Shown here one piece after another: positions 46,998 through 58,158 of a stretch of 64,000 nucleotides of DNA. Source of the DNA: Pleurotus djamor (Eukaryota; Basidiomycota; Agaricomycetes; Agaricales; Pleurotaceae); the NCBI GenBank assembly GCA_029747585.1, contig JAPEVF010000104.1:8820-72819 (forward strand), written 5' to 3'. The position numbers were made by a program, and so were the translations under genes. The notes beneath the pieces were generated by a model. That model was not told where the DNA came from, made no database searches, and was given only the letters and a program-made list of their open reading frames with translations. Within the stretch, counting starts at the first letter, position 1, and each line of letters begins with the position of its first letter.

Positions 46998-49900
46998 GGT
47001 TGATAGGAAGGGCAAGGGTAAAGCGAAAGCGGTGGTAGAAGATTCTTTGGCGGACGGAGAAGTGTCAGAGGGTGTCCTTTCGGCAGAGCGAAGCGCGCTG
47101 CTTGCCCAGAAGCAGTCTGAGATGGAGGTTGTAAGCGATCGGCATGATACTATGGTATGTAGCCACTGCCTTTCTCCTTGATCAAGGCTTGAGGCCGTAT
47201 TTTCGATTCTTTAGGTGAGGGAGCTGTTTCATATGACTCAATTTGTCGATATGTTGGGCTACGACCCATCGGTGCGTCATCCTTCTTTGTCCTACTTCAA
47301 TCAGGGTACCTGAGGCGCTTTGTACATTAGGAAGCTAAGCAAGATAATTCTGTTGTATATCAGAAGGTGAAGCATACCCACGAATACCTCATCACTCTCA
47401 CTGAACTGTTGTTTAGTTCAAAACCGACCGGGGTCACGACCTTCTTGACCAGGCATCTACGATCTCTGCGGGGCCTGCAGTGAGAAGAACTCGCCGTACA
47501 ATGAACGAACGACAGCAGGCCCTTCATACTACCGCTGTTTCTGTACCAATAACCCCTTTGAAGTCGAAGAAGAAACTCAAACCCCAATCTAGCTCGGAGC
47601 CGGTCCACAGGGACGATGCCGTTCCAGAGGAACCACAAACCGCACGATCAACAAAAGAAACACGCTCTTTGTCGCGCCCCAACGCCGCGTCAAGACACTC
47701 GGCTACAAGCAATTCGAGTCCGGTGAAGCTGGTTGATCCGAATAGCTCACCTTCGTCACGGTGTATCACAGTGTACAAGAACCCGCGTAGGAAACCAACT
47801 GCGACGACGGAAACTTGCCACCCTCTTCTTGCACACCCCGATTTAGCAACCTCAGCGACCGCAAATCCTCCAAGTGATCTCCCCGAGTTGATATCTAGTC
47901 GCCATGGTCCGTCGCGCTCTAAAGTGCGCAAGGCTCCCATATCCACCGGCATCCCCGACGACCCGCCGAGGAAGCGTCGTAAGACCGAACCCACACCACT
48001 TTTGGCAAACCCAATTAATGACAGTGCCAACCCGTTCACGCCTGATTCATTGAGCACAAGGGTCACCAAGCGCGCTTCGCCCCCGACTGTCCTGAACGGA
48101 AATGTAATTTATGATTTAGCCTTTCACCTTGTCTGTGATCAACTGAAGTATATATGTAGGTAGAATCTTCACCTCTGGGACGCCGTCGTACACGATCGCA
48201 ATACGTTACCCCGGCCGAAGTTCTTCCCCTCCCTCCTCCCCTTCCTCCAGAGAAACCTCAACTCCCGATTCTCAACATCAAGAGAATCAAACTCCTCGTT
48301 CGCCGCCCACCTCCTATGCTATCTCACCCCCGCCAACGACCTGGGATGCCTAAGCATAATTCTTCCTTGAAATCCTTTTTGGCATCGTACCACACGCTTG
48401 ACGGTGAAGATATTCATCCCGAAGATTTGGAAAAGAATGCTACCAGAGATGCTGAAATCTACGAACAGGAGATTCTGTTTCGCAATCAAGGCCGATTTAT
48501 TCCTGGGACTGACGTGGTTTTCGGCACCAAACCTCAGCACACACCGTTTACCACACCTCAGCGCAACTCGACGGATGTCTGGGATAGCGTTGTCGCTGAA
48601 GTCATTGCTCACTTTCGTCGGCGACCCAAGAAACCACTCGGCCTTCATGTCAGTTCGCAGGTTGCAGCGAAGGTCCAAGGGTACTGGGATGCTCAGGCTA
48701 CGAAGAAGGACAGGGCGAAGGCTCAAGAAGAGAAACAAATCAGAGCTCTTGCCAAGTCGACCTCAAAGCTTGTCATGGCTGAGTGGAAGCGCATTATTGC
48801 GGCAAGTGTCTGTATTTTCCTATGAAACCTTATCCCCTCACATCATCATCATTTTAGCATATCCGTGAAGAGGAACGTTTACAGCAGGAAGCTGAAGATC
48901 TCAAACGAGGCGCTGAGCATTTGGATGCCATTCTTGATCAGTCAGGCTTTATCTTGGAAGCTCAGCAGGGTGACCTATCTAGAGGAGGTGCTTTGCGCTC
49001 TCGCAGCCGATCTATTCATTCATCAACATACTCCGATGATGGAGAGGCTGGTGTCGACAGTGACGACGAGGATGAAGAAGATGAAGACCAGGATAACCAA
49101 GCCAGCATCCCTGTGGATATCTCCTCACCAGAGCCATCAGCTAGCATTGACCCTGATGAAACTGAACCGGATGGAAGTGATTCGGAGGATCTTGGAGCTA
49201 GTGCCTTGATCCCCGATCTCCCTCGTCCAGCAGTCCCACCTCCACTCTCAGATGTTGACGCGCTCGAAACACCAGAAGCCTCCTCTGACCTCCCACACCC
49301 CTCCCCTTCGATTGCGCCTTCTTCGCCAATCCATGACTCCATGGATGATACGGTTGTCGAAGATATAGATCACCCTCCGCGGAAGCTACAGCCTTCCAGC
49401 CCGCTTGATACCACATCCCTTGATCCAATACCATCTGTTGATGATGACATGGCGGGTGACCTCCCGGTGGGTACAGTCAACTCTCCACTCCCTACCATGG
49501 ATATCGTCGTTTCTACGCCCAAAGCGCCTACTCTGGCGGATGATGCGGCGCCCAGCACACCAGCTAGCCAGGCCACCGTCCTAGATCATGTTCTTGATGT
49601 CGACGATAACGACGTAGACGAACAGACAGAAGTCCTTGACGAGACGTACTCAGACATTCCACATTATCTGCAACCGTATGCCGTCGCTCCCATGCAATGG
49701 GATCCGCAGGAAAAGATCAAGCCGCCTCTCCTCCTTCGTGGCATACTTCGTCCATATCAACAAGCCGGTTTGGAATGGCTCGCAAGTCTTCATACCAATA
49801 ATTTGAATGGGATTTTAGCGGACGAAATGGGTCTAGGGTAAGCGTCCGAGCTTGAACGTTAACACAGTTCGTTTAGCTTACATGATATGATATTCAGGAA

Positions 49901-52394
49901 GACCATACAGACCATCGCCCTGTTGGCACACCTAGCTTGTGACCGTGGCATCTGGGGACCGCATCTCATCGTAAGCCCACTGCCACCAATATGTAATTGA
50001 TCTTGAGAGCTGAGCTTTCCCAGATCGTCCCTACGAGTGTGCTACTGAACTGGGAAATGGAATTCAAGAAATTTCTGCCAGGGTTTAAGGTCCTCAGCTA
50101 TCACGGCAGCACGAAGCGTAGGAAAGAGTTGCGTCAAGGCTGGAACGACAAGTACCATTTCAACGTTTGCATTACGTCGTACACCCTCGCTAGTCGGGAC
50201 GCCCACATCTTCAAGCGCAAGGCTATATACTACATGATCCTTGACGAAGCCCACATGATCAAGAACTTCAGATCCCAGCGTTGGAACATTTTGCTTGGGT
50301 TCCGATCTTTTCGCCGCTTACTCCTTACTGGCACCCCGCTGCAGAATAATCTTACCGAACTCTGGGCTTTGCTACAGTTTCTTATGTCGGGCTCTAACTT
50401 TGCGAATCTGAAAGAGTTTGACGAATGGTTTTCCAGTACGTCGATCCCTCCGAATTTGCTCAACTTATTACTCACGGTGATCTAGATCCTCTTGAGAAGA
50501 TGATTGAAATGGGTCAAGCTCCCGATGAAGAGGCTATGCAAAGGGTCACCAAGCTCCACACCGTGCTGCGGCCATACCTTCTCAGACGACTCAAACGTGA
50601 CGTTGAGAAAGAACTCCCAAGCAAATACGAGCACTTAGTCCTGTGTCCTCTTTCTAAACGTCAACGCTTCTTGTACGATGAATTCATGTCAAGAGCCCAT
50701 ACTCGAGACGCGCTTGAATCAGGCGTTTACCAGAAAATTGCCAACATCCTGATGCAACTTCGCAAAGTATGCAATCATCCTGACCTGTTCGAAGTTCGGC
50801 CCATCGTCACCTCGTTCGCAATGCCGCGATCCGCTATCGCCGATTTTGAGATCAAGGAATTGCTCATCCGACGACGAATGTTTTCAAATGCTGACTCACT
50901 TGACTTGGACCTCCTTGGTCTGCAGTTCATCGGTCAACAGGGTTCCTCTTCCCTGATAACTGGTGAAGTTCAAGCATTGGACGCCACTACACATCTTCCG
51001 TTCATTATGGAGCTCCCTGGGGAGCCTCCCCCGAAGGACACGCGTACTATCGTTGGATTCAAAGCTTATGAAGCTTGGCGGCAGCGCGCCGAAACCATCT
51101 CCCACTGGAAGTATCTTGGGTATCTCAACCGTCTACGTTGCAGGCGCCCTCCTCCAGTCATTAGCTATGAGATCCTTCAGTTTTTCGGAAACGCTGCTCC
51201 GCCCCTCCTTCCTGCCGCTCATGTGGATTTCAAGACGCGATATTTGGAGGATCCCCGCGTCACCAACAAGATGGTGAAGACCTATGCGCAACGCGAACTT
51301 GATATGGGTAGCTTGATAGATCGTTTTGCATTCACGACACCACCTGTCGTTGCCCTCGATATCCCCCGGATCGCACTCGCCGGCTATGAAGATGAATTAC
51401 ACCGTCAGGAACCCGCGTTCGATGCTACTCTTCATCGTTCTAGCGTCAAGCTGCAGATCGCCTTCCCTGACCCATCGCTTCTCCAGTACGACTGCGGCAA
51501 ACTCCAGCAGCTTGCCCGATTACTCAGGGATAAGAAGATAGGCGGACATCGGTGTCTCATTTTCACCCAGATGACGAAGGTCCTGGACATCTTGGAGATA
51601 TTTATGAATCTACATGGGTACTTGTACCTTCGACTCGACGGTGCGACCAAGATTGAGGATCGGCAGTACATCACGGAACGGTTCAACGTTGATGCCAGAA
51701 TCTTCTGCTTCATCTCCTCGTCAAGATCTGGTGGCGTCGGTATCAAGTAATTCCATTCTCCCTCATGGTTTATCCCAGTTCCATGTGCTAATCAGCCTCC
51801 CACAGTCTTACAGGTGCCGATACCGTTATCTTCTACGATAGTGACTTTAATCCACAAATGGACCGTCAGTGTGAAGATAGGTGAGTTCTCCCACGCACCG
51901 TTGTAGNTTTTTTGTTCTGACGTCTGGACAGGGCTCATCGCATCGGCCAAATTAGAGACGTTCATATCTATCGGTTCGTTTCGCAGTACACCGTCGAAGA
52001 AGCGATGCTGCGTAAGGCCAACCAGAAGCGATCTTTGGATGATCTTGTGATACAAAAGGGAGAGTTTGACTGGCGATCGTTATTTAGCGATGAGGGCGCG
52101 TTGACCCAAGCCCTCGGACAGGTTGAAGATACGGAGGATGCTCATGCTGCGGATGTCGCTGCGCGTGAAGAGGTCGATCTCGAGGGTGCTGATGATGCTG
52201 ATTTCGGGGAGGACGGCGACCATGATGGCTCTTCACGGCTCAGGGAGGACAAAACGAAACCCCCGAACCCCGTCGCTGATGACCCTGAGGCCGTAGAAGC
52301 AGATGGGGATGGGGAGGAAGAAGGGGGTACTGTTGTTGAGTACATGCTCCAGTTTGTCAGAGCGGACTATGACTTCTTCAAAGGACTTGCTTGA
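46996..52394 (+). CDS. SWR1: SWR1 chromatin-remodelling ATPase (H2A.Z deposition)
   Basis: Catalytic subunit of the SWR1 complex, which swaps H2A-H2B for H2A.Z-H2B in promoter nucleosomes. Starts [17 protein letters not shown] polar N-terminus precedes an HSA region (about 48,550-48,800, [20 protein letters not shown]), where actin and Arp4 bind. A long acidic segment follows. The split SNF2 ATPase has DEMGLGKT (split by an intron at 49,838), [28 protein letters not shown] and [17 protein letters not shown], a stretch typical of SWR1 rather than INO80. Then a large insertion, and the C-lobe with [28 protein letters not shown] and DRAHRIGQ. It ends with [20 protein letters not shown] and an acidic tail to TGA 52394. 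Exons join in phase; one is only 24 bases (47,331-47,354). Well supported throughout. Confidence 0.92.
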
Positions 52395-52689
52395 TATGAT
52401 TACCATATTGCATTTTGTTATTCTTATTTTTTGTTGCTAATTTATTACCACCCCACTCTATTGACAAAGATTATGAGCATACCCTTCATTTGGGCGAGGC
52501 TATTATTCTATAAGTACAAGGAGAGTGAGGGTGCTAGGAATAGAATACAGGTGTGAAATTCTATAGAATGTGAATCAACTATGAGTGTTACAGTGTGTAC
52601 ATCGGGAGACTGGAAACCAGTGAGGGCTCAATAATGATAAGGCAAAGTTGTGCTTGAATCCAAGCACCAACAACAGATGCTCCCAAGGC

Positions 52690-53814
52690 CTATGCCAAAG
52701 GGGTGACACCATTTTCTTTGAGAAATTGTACCATGGGCCGGGCATATTCATCCCAGTCATACTCTCCAACATTGGAATCATCTTCAGGCTCAAGACAGTC
52801 CTGGCAAAGCTCCAAGAGTTCTGCCCTAGTGAAAAGTAGAGTCTGGGCGAGAGAATTTTGAGAAGAAGTTTGATCCTTAGGGTTTCCCTCATGATGGAGA
52901 GCGGGAGGGCATGACTCCTGGAGGAGAAAGAGGTGAGAATGTTTATTGCCAATCAAGAGAAAAGGAGACATACCAGAGGTGGTAACTCTTCCGAGGGAAG
53001 AGTCGGCGTGGGGAGGGAATTCTGAGCGAGGATGTATGAGCGGGGTAAGGGTGGGCATTTCAAGTTGACGTTGGGGGTTATGGGCGAGAGTGTAGGGTCG
53101 GGCGACAACTCCGCGCGCATGGAAGGCTCGGGAGATGGCGTCGGAAGAAGTTCGTGTGTTTGTATTCTGCTTGGGCCAGCCTCGGCCACTGGGCTATTGT
53201 TGCTTTGTACCAATTTGATTATGGCAAGAACCTCCTCCTGTGATGTCTTCATCAACTTTGCCCATAGTGCGACGGTTTCGAAGGGTGGGCTGGGAAGTGG
53301 TTTGAGTAGTTGAATGACTGTTTCTATTTTCTCCGGAGAATGTTTGGTTGCTGCAATGCAAGCCTAGCTCAGCTTCCCAATTTCATTTTGTCTGACTTGA
53401 GTGTTTGTTACCTTTTGGCTGAGACATCAGTGGGTTTGACATCTTTCTTGCAGTTGCTCGTCGATTCGAAAACCAAAGATTGACGTTGCGCTCCGTGTAC
53501 CAAGCAGCACCGTGGGCAGTCTTGTGAAATGAAAGTTTGTTGTTAATCAATACCTGATGCTGTCTATTATAACACAGTGGGAAGGTGCAGTACCTGCATT
53601 TGATTGGCGAGCTGCTCGCGTTGAAGCTTCGATGGCTTGTTGGTGACATTCTTGTAAAACTCTATCGATGTCAGGTTAGCTTGGAGAACATCGGAAGCTT
53701 GTATAGGCTCNCACTACCTTCTAGGTCCTTGACTGCGAGGTTTGATAAACGGTTCCTCTTCTTGACCGTGGTCGTGGTGGGATCAGATGGCGCTTCCATT
53801 ACTGATTGGCCCAT
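52690..53814 (-). CDS. Homeodomain transcription factor
   Basis: DNA-binding regulator. Spliced exons give KKRNRLSNLAVKDLE, EFYKNVTNKPSKLQREQLAN and then ERNVNLWFSNRRATARK, the third helix of a homeodomain with the invariant Trp, Phe, Asn and Arg. Between LANQMQ and TERNV the exon adds about seven residues (TAHGAAW), more than the usual turn. The rest is a Pro/Ser-rich activation-like region (LLPTPSPEPSMR, then PSEELPPL). A last exon reads LLFTRAELLELCQDCL and ends VTPLA near 52,690. Introns interrupt at LEE and after NQMQ. The listed start (53814) is the first ATG in frame. The open frame extends upstream to about 53,886 without an ATG, so another 5' exon is possible. It is not obviously a mating-type HD1/HD2, as no partner lies beside it. 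Confidence 0.72.
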
Positions 53815-54721
53815 GGGACGGGCGGATTCCCGGGTTTGGGCGTTGACGTTGAACGTTGATGTGCTGGCGGTGGTATTTATGTCCAAAATAACAATTGTCT
53901 TTGACTACAATAAATACACTCGACGACACCACGTATGATTGTTGGTGGAAGAAAAGAAGAAAAAGAGAAGGCCACANTTTTACGTCAAACGGTTTTTATA
54001 CTGCAGGCGATTTTCTGAGACAGGGGCTTGTCGGGTCAACGATGTTACGCGAAGGCATTTTTCGTTTTTTCTTTATGCACCCATCAGAGCAGAGGAACTC
54101 CTTCCCCGCAATTCTCATCTAGCCGACTTGCTCCCCAGCCATGCATGGAACAACATGCCGTCTTGGCAGTCTTCAGGTGCGGGGTAAGTGTTATTCCAGC
54201 GGTGCCTTCGATGGTCGTCCTGAACGATGTTCGCATTAGGTGTCGCGATGAAGAGCACGATGATTTCGGTCTCGGAGCCCGGCTAAGTGAACCGCGAACC
54301 GGTATCACGTCGACGCGATTGGCGAGGACTGAGCTCCAGTAGCTGGCGAAAAAGGATGGCTCGAGGCTCGTACTTCCAATGCGTCAAGTTGGCCTGAACA
54401 TCGTATTCAAGGAGCTGTCATTTTCGCTTTCAAGTCTTGCATCGAACATTTGAGGGCGAAAGTGCGGACATCCGCAAGTTGAGGAATCGACGAGGGACAG
54501 CTCTCCCCTTTTGGCCCGGACACGGCGAGCCTTGGCTAGCCCGGAAGCGGGGTAATTCACATGTCGACTATTACAGCCGCTCCTATCCTATGGCATCCCG
54601 GTCCTATATAACATGGCAGGCACTCCTATTCTATTCAGTTCCGTTCTGCTTGATCTATTCCACTCTCTCTTAACACTCTCTTCCTCATCGCAAACGGTGG
54701 CGCCGTCGCAACTCCCCCAAG
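53815..54721. other. Intergenic, homeobox gene to SFC1
   Basis: About 900 bases between divergent genes. It should hold both promoters. No family-like frame is seen; an upstream exon of the homeobox gene could lie in the first part. Confidence 0.4.
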
Positions 54722-55951
54722 ATGTCAAGAAACGGTAACAAGAAGCCTGTCGGCTTTGCGACGCACATAACGGCTGGTGGTATTGCTGGGGCTTGTGAAG
54801 CAGTGNGTACATGNAGTATCTCGATCCCGCCTTTGTCAACTCACGTTGGTGTCGATATAGCTGGCGTGCCAACCTCTGGACACCATCAAAGTCCGTATGC
54901 AACTGTCNAGGTCAGGGCGAGCCCCGGGGGTGAGTTATAGTCCCNCCCTAACAAGANTGCATTCTCTGACACNCCGCGATAGACCAAAGCCAGGGGATTC
55001 CTTGCTACCGGCGCGTACATCGTCAAACGAGAAACGCCATTGGCCCTCTACAAAGGCCTGGGCGCCGTTCTCTCTGGCATCGTTCCTAAGATGGCCATTC
55101 GTTTCGCCAGNTTTGAGGCATACAAGGGATGGTTAGCGGATAAGTCCACAGGGAAGACGAGTGTTGGAGGCATTTTCCTTGGTATGTCCCTCTGTTCCCC
55201 GCATTATTGCGTCATACTGAATCAATACATTCGTCAGCTGGTCTCGGTGCAGGGACGACCGAAGCGATTGCTGTCGTTACGCCGATGGAAGTGGTGAAGA
55301 TCCGACTGCAAGCGCAACAACATTCCTTGGCCGATCCACTAGAGACTCCACGGTACCGTAATGCTGGCCATGCCGTCTATACAATTGTTCGGGAAGAGGG
55401 CTTTTCTGCGTTGTACCGCGGAGTCTCCTTGACTGCCCTACGGCAAGCTACCAACCAGGGTAAGCTAACCCTTTTCTGCGACGAAGAGTTTTGGTCCGAC
55501 GTATTCTAGGTGCCAATTTCACCGCGTACCAGGAAATCAAGAAACTCGCCCACCGTTTGCAGCCCGANATCAAGGAGTTGCCATCCTACCAACACATGTT
55601 GATTGGTCTAATCTCAGGTGCTATGGGTCCATTCTCCAACGCACCCATTGATACCATAAAAACTCGTATGCTCGTTTACTGATCAGGCATTGAGGACCGG
55701 TCTGACGTCATATATTAGGCTTGCAGAAGGCCACCGCCGTTCCCGGACAATCTGCCTTCCAGCGCATTGCTGCCATCGCTGGCGATATGTGGAAGCAGGA
55801 AGGCGTGAAATCGTTCTATAAGGGAATCACACCTCGAGTCCTGCGAGTAGCCCCCGGTCAGGCCATCGTGTTCGCTGTGTATGAGAGGGTTAGCACGATT
55901 ATTGAGGCGGTCGCTCCAGCAGTTCGTGAGGAAGACAAGTACTCGGAATAG
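54722..55951 (+). CDS. SFC1: Mitochondrial succinate-fumarate carrier
   Basis: Inner-membrane carrier that imports cytosolic succinate in exchange for fumarate, linking the glyoxylate cycle to gluconeogenesis. It shows the three tandem repeats of the mitochondrial carrier family with their PxDxxK-type signatures: PLDTIKVRM, PMEVVKIRLQ and PIDTIKTRM. The stretches ALYKGLGAVLSGIVPKMAIR, GAGTTEAIAVVTPMEVVKI and GVSLTALRQATNQGANFT match the yeast Sfc1/Acr1 type rather than other carriers. Exon 1 starts MSRNGNKKPVGFATHITAGG. Five or more introns, one ending near 55,245. The end is EEDKYSE at TAG 55949-55951. A few N bases fall in the first two exons; nothing else looks damaged. Confidence 0.9.
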
Positions 55952-56210
55952 AGGTATAATTGCACATTGACTGGACTTGATATTATCCGCACGCACTGTA
56001 TTGTTAATTGTACCCATAATGTATGTCTTCGTCGTAGAGCTTCAATCATCGCATTTGGGCGGACCCCGGTATGCCGAAGTTACCGGAATCATCTTCGGAC
56101 CCCCGATTCATCATCAAACCGTCAGCATATCAAGCGATGCCTTTGCGATTACCTGCCAAGGTTTACCCACAAAACCTTCCTCGTCTCTTCTAAAGCCGNT
56201 GCACAAGGCC

Positions 56211-57521
56211 ATGACGGCACCCACACGCGTGCTTGTTTTACATGGGTAAGTCCATGGCTGGACAATGTCGCCTGAATCTCATATGACTCAATGTGATGAT
56301 NCGTGAAGCTACTCCCAGAATGCCAATATATTTAGCAAACGGGTATGTGTGGACGTGTTTTATACGCATTCTGGTTGTTGATTCACTCGTTTCCTCAGCT
56401 TGGTGCCCTACGCAAGCAATGTGGCAAGAATGTCGACTTTGGTGAATCTCCTGAANGCCCTTCCGACACATTCGTATGCTAATACATCGGCGTTTACTTA
56501 GTATTCATAGACGCACCTATGGTGCTGCAACCTGTAGACCTTGTCGGCCTTAGCTCGAACCCACAAGCTGCTCTCGAAGCTTTGGACTCGACCNCCGATC
56601 CTGATCCCTCNATGACCCCAAGAGCTTGGTGGAAGGTCAACCCCGACAAGACCGTTTCTCNCGGCTTACCGGAGGCCATCACTATGCTTCGAGACGTTTT
56701 GAAAACTCAGAAATTTAATGTGGGTCGTCTATCGCTTATCGAGCATTTCTGGGGGCGCCAACGATCAGTTTTTAGGGTGTACTTGGATTTAGGTTCGTTA
56801 CCCCAATCGCTGGATTGAGAAGGCCAATGAGAGGTTGAATGGTTGTGTTTAGTCAAGGTGCTGCAATGGCTGCCATTCTGTCGGCTCTGGTGAGAAAGAA
56901 GCGTTGGTTCATAGCCGCTCCATTTCCTGATTCTGATTTTTCTTTGTAGCTTGAAAGACCTCATGTTTTNCCATCGTTCTTGGTTGANGGACAACCCCCT
57001 CATGCCCCGTTGTACGTGGCGAAGTCTGCATCATGTCACATCTGTTGACAGCAATGGTTCTTTGTTTGATTNGCAGTGATTTCTGTGTCGCCGTTTCTGG
57101 GTTTCGCTTGAAAGATGCCCTGGCTGATACNATTTTCGCTGACGGGTTCTCNACGCCTACGCTNCATGTAATTGGNAAGACGGACGTGATTGTCGTTGAG
57201 GAGCGGTCGCGGACNCTTTGCGAGATTTCGCATAATAAGCGTATCGAAGAACATCCAGGCGGTGGGTGATCNTCCTNGCCACNCGTGNTTGGGATTANCT
57301 AACGAGGTCTCTTTGTCTTTTACCCAGGTCATTTNGTGCCTTCGAAAGGTCATTGGCGCAAGTTTCTGGCGGATTATCTCCGCGACCCTTCGGGTAGCGA
57401 TCGTCTGATTTCCCCCAGTTTGCTGCCTGAAGCACCCANCGGACCGAACTCAGGCGCTTCGACTCCAATGACTCCAAGTCTTGCAGGAGCAGCTGGGCAA
57501 GGCTATGTGATGAAACTCTAA
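56211..57521 (+). CDS. FSH1-family serine hydrolase
   Basis: Alpha/beta hydrolase of the FSH1/OVCA2 family, small cytosolic serine esterases. Starts MTAPTRVLVLHG, the oxyanion strand of the fold, then KNVDFVFIDAPMVLQP. The nucleophile elbow GVLGFSQGAAMAAILSAL is assembled from a 17-base exon (56,776-56,792) and its neighbour. Later exons give FCVAVSGFRLKD, TLHVIGKTDVIVVEERSR with the catalytic Asp, and EHPGGHFVPSKGHW with the His. The frame ends GQGYVMKL at TAA 57521. All three catalytic residues are therefore present. The Ser/Pro-rich last 35 residues extend beyond the usual family end. N bases interrupt a few codons but not the active site. Confidence 0.88.
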
Positions 57522-57983
57522 CTCACCTACCTACCTTTTAGATGATCTTCTTTGTTCCTATCGCTTCGTAGATGATTCTAGGTATGTTACCATGACTGCT
57601 CGGAACTTTCGTCCTGCTCACAGAATTTNGCCAGTTCTTTTAATTNNCNNNGGAGTAAATCGATAGATTTGTAATGAATACAAAGGTTCGACAACGAATA
57701 ANAGTGGTGGGGGCATGACATGCTGTTCCACTAAACATAAAGGGATCTTTCGGTCTGTGACCAGTCGGACCTGATACTATCAGACCATCGATTTGTTGCA
57801 TACGGTCGATCGGGTTCGGAGACCACACTGTTGGATTGGAGATGGAATAGATATTCCCCAATCTCCTCATCAGAGTTGCCGTTTCTGTGTCTACGGAGAA
57901 CACAAGCACGAATCTGGACGCAACAAACTTGAGGAAACTTTGAGAACGTTTGACCCTTGGGGTTAGGAAGCTTCTGTTCGCTC

Positions 57984-58014
57984 GATGTGACACTCCGTGA
58001 CGTGATGTGACACT
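57984..58014. promoter_or_regulatory. Direct repeat upstream of the transportin gene
   Basis: The 11-mer GATGTGACACT occurs at 57,984-57,994 and again at 58,004-58,014, exactly 20 bases apart. TGACGTGA lies between and partly inside the copies (57,998-58,005). TGACG cores are bound by CREB/ATF-type bZIP factors. About 145 bases separate the repeat from the KAP104 start at 58,159, a normal promoter distance. Confidence 0.4.
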
Positions 58015-58158
58015 GTGACATGATGGCCAACAATATGGCCCACAGAGGAAACTGATCTTATTTCCTGCCTCGTCTTTATACCGCCACATCCTCACCTTCC
58101 TCTTATTTTTCGTTCCTTTACATACTCACTGAACGCGTCGACGAGCTACGAATTCACG

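Noticed and set aside
47524..48069. 181-codon minus-strand frame
   Set aside because: It lies antisense to the polar N-terminal exon of SWR1, and composition explains the open frame.
49016..49342. Ser/Gly-rich minus-strand frame
   Set aside because: Complement of the acidic region of SWR1.
56800..56860. Apparent frame break next to the FSH1 catalytic serine
   Set aside because: A 17-base exon with GT-AG introns on both sides restores an intact GFSQG motif, so the gene is not broken.
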